64,000 bases of DNA from Leptolyngbya sp. FACHB-261 (GTDB lineage Bacteria; Cyanobacteriota; Cyanobacteriia; FACHB-261), in the NCBI RefSeq assembly GCF_014696065.1, contig NZ_JACJPL010000026.1, forward strand, positions 792,984 to 856,983, given 5' to 3'. The notes beneath the pieces are model-generated. The model had not been told where the DNA came from, searched no databases, and saw only the letters and a program-made list of their open reading frames with translations. The position numbers and the translations under genes were made by a program. The stretch's first letter is position 1. Every line of letters begins with the position of its first letter. Below, in pieces: positions 63,288 to 64,000 of this stretch.

Positions 63288-63647
63288 TTAGGGATGCGGT
63301 AACGTAGCCACTTGAATAGAGCGCCAGCCGCTCAGCCACGCTTCTAGTGCATCGGTGTGACGGCTATCGCTAACTACCATCACCTGGTGACAAGAAAGCT
63401 GCATCCTATCCAGCGCTGCGCAGAACGAAAACGGTAATGGCTTTTTTTTCTGGGCTAATTGCCAAGAGGCCCAACTGCTCAGATCAGCATTTAACTTGAT
63501 ATCGCCGTTTGCTATTGGACGATATGAGAAATCGCACTCCTCGAGATTTGGCATGAAGCCATACCTCTGTCTCTGGAGACAGTGCTCATTTTGCAAAACA
63601 ATCGGATCAGCCAGGTCTAGGGTAAGGGCGCAGAAGAACCGTTGCAT
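63288..63647 (-). CDS. short HAD-like protein fragment (about 119 aa)
   Basis: The C-terminal part, VMVVSDSRHTDALEAWLSGW followed by RSIQVATLPHP, resembles motif III-IV of a HAD-type phosphatase (D-x-x-H-T-D-x-x-x-A/G). The catalytic first motif DxDxT expected near the N-terminus is not present, so it is either a truncated relic or a non-catalytic branch. The N-terminal half (MQRFFCALTLDLADPIVL, NLEECDFSYRPIANG) is not recognised. ATG 63647 lacks a ribosome binding site; an 11-codon longer form starts at 63680, within a tandem duplication of TACTTACTGGT. A small pseudogene is possible. Confidence 0.4.
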   Translation of the reverse strand: MQRFFCALTLDLADPIVLQNEHCLQRQRYGFMPNLEECDFSYRPIANGDIKLNADLSSWASWQLAQKKKPLPFSFCAALDRMQLSCHQVMVVSDSRHTDALEAWLSGWRSIQVATLPHP

Positions 63648-63680
63648 ACTTACTGGTTCGTACTTACTGGTTGTATACAT

Positions 63681-63905
63681 ACTGAATAGAGAATCAAGCT
63701 GAATTTGCCTTAGTTTTTGCTGAGGATTTGACTAGAAACCTGTAGATAAGGCCATAGAGTTTTAAGCTCAAGTTCTCAGGTAAAAATAAGGTTTGGCACT
63801 AGTTTTCAGAGCCATAATTAAGCTTCTGAGATCAAAATATAGGCAATCCAGAGTGGAATTCCACATCTACAGTCCTGCTCATGAGCCCAACGAAAGGAAG
63901 CCTTT
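63681..63905. other. short intergenic region
   Basis: AT-rich and without visible elements, except the ribosome binding site AAAGGAAG (63893-63900) of the next gene. Confidence 0.4.
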
Positions 63906-64000
63906 ATGTCTGAGAGTTTACTCCAGATGCCACCCGTCATTCTGCCTGAGGTTATACCCATTTTCCTACCTCAGCCCAAATTTAAGCTTGGTGAATCGGT
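63906..64000 (+). CDS. start of a hypothetical protein (runs off the window)
   Basis: ATG 63906 with AAAGGAAG 5 bases upstream begins MSESLLQMPPVILPEVIPIF and continues LPQPKFKLGES to the window end without a stop. Hydrophobic and proline-rich; resembles a short conserved cyanobacterial hypothetical protein from memory, not verified. Too short here for a function. Confidence 0.5.
   Translation, partial: MSESLLQMPPVILPEVIPIFLPQPKFKLGES

Noticed and set aside
63288..63680. Calling the 130-codon gene a full HAD phosphatase
   Set aside because: The catalytic DxDxT motif is absent; kept only as a fragment.

Overview
The window is a chromosomal piece of a cyanobacterium. The evidence is the combination of two GAF domains with cyanobacteriochrome-type cysteines, DUF1822, DUF928 and CHAT-CHASE2 proteins, an RppA/RppB-like two-component pair, very large multi-PAS/GAF hybrid kinases, and HIP1 octamers (GCGATCGC, for example at 63087 and 27354). 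The genus cannot be fixed by reading alone; a filamentous Leptolyngbya-like organism is a guess. No tRNA, rRNA, CRISPR array, IS element or phage gene was recognised.

Layout. 1-1.6 kb: 3' part of topA and a small hypothetical gene. 2.2-5.2 kb: an SsuABC/TauABC-type ABC importer operon ending in a stand-alone allophanate-hydrolase C-terminal-type domain. 5.3-7.6 kb: membrane-anchored MsrB and a sugar-porter MFS transporter. 7.9-31.8 kb: a signalling island with six histidine kinases and a REC-PP2C phosphatase. It includes two kinases with candidate DXCF-type cyanobacteriochrome GAF domains and a Nik1-like kinase with twelve 92-residue HAMP-type repeats followed by three receiver domains. Remnants of another response regulator and kinase lie between the two last kinases. 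32-54 kb: a recurrent but poorly understood cyanobacterial gene set. It holds a HTH-containing regulator-like protein with DUF1822, three small proteins, a TpsA-like secreted protein, a TPR-CHAT protease-like protein, DUF928, CHAT-CHASE2, several small proteins and the TpsB transporter. Unrelated single genes (DUF2264, intradiol dioxygenase, YnfA, GNAT) are interspersed. 54-61 kb: a copper or soft-metal resistance locus with a MerR regulator, CopZ, CopA, a membrane cupredoxin, a broken DUF3703 gene, the RppB/RppA pair and a DUF305 lipoprotein. 61-64 kb: a polytopic membrane protein, a HAD-like fragment and the start of a further gene.

How parts fit. In the metal locus two perfect 18-bp copies of a MerR-type operator face away from each other, so one regulator plausibly controls its own gene and copZA. 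TTCAT repeats with an 11-bp period upstream of DUF305 and of the 61-63 kb membrane gene look like binding sites of an OmpR-type regulator such as the adjacent RppA. In the signalling island the 1514-residue kinase carries an HPt domain and is followed 20 bp later by REC-PP2C, which suggests a phosphorelay ending in a PP2C-type phosphatase. In the CHAT region both CHAT proteins keep His and Cys motifs, a sign of two potentially active caspase-like proteases on a secretion and membrane-sensing module.

Non-coding sequence is rich in short-period imperfect tandem repeats (11 x 21 bp at 39.0 kb, 8 x 21 bp at 49.8 kb, 15-bp units at 1.9 kb, 12-bp units at 34.85 kb) and in GC-rich palindromic elements. 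Some of the palindromes have entered the coding sequence of the TPR-CHAT gene in frame.
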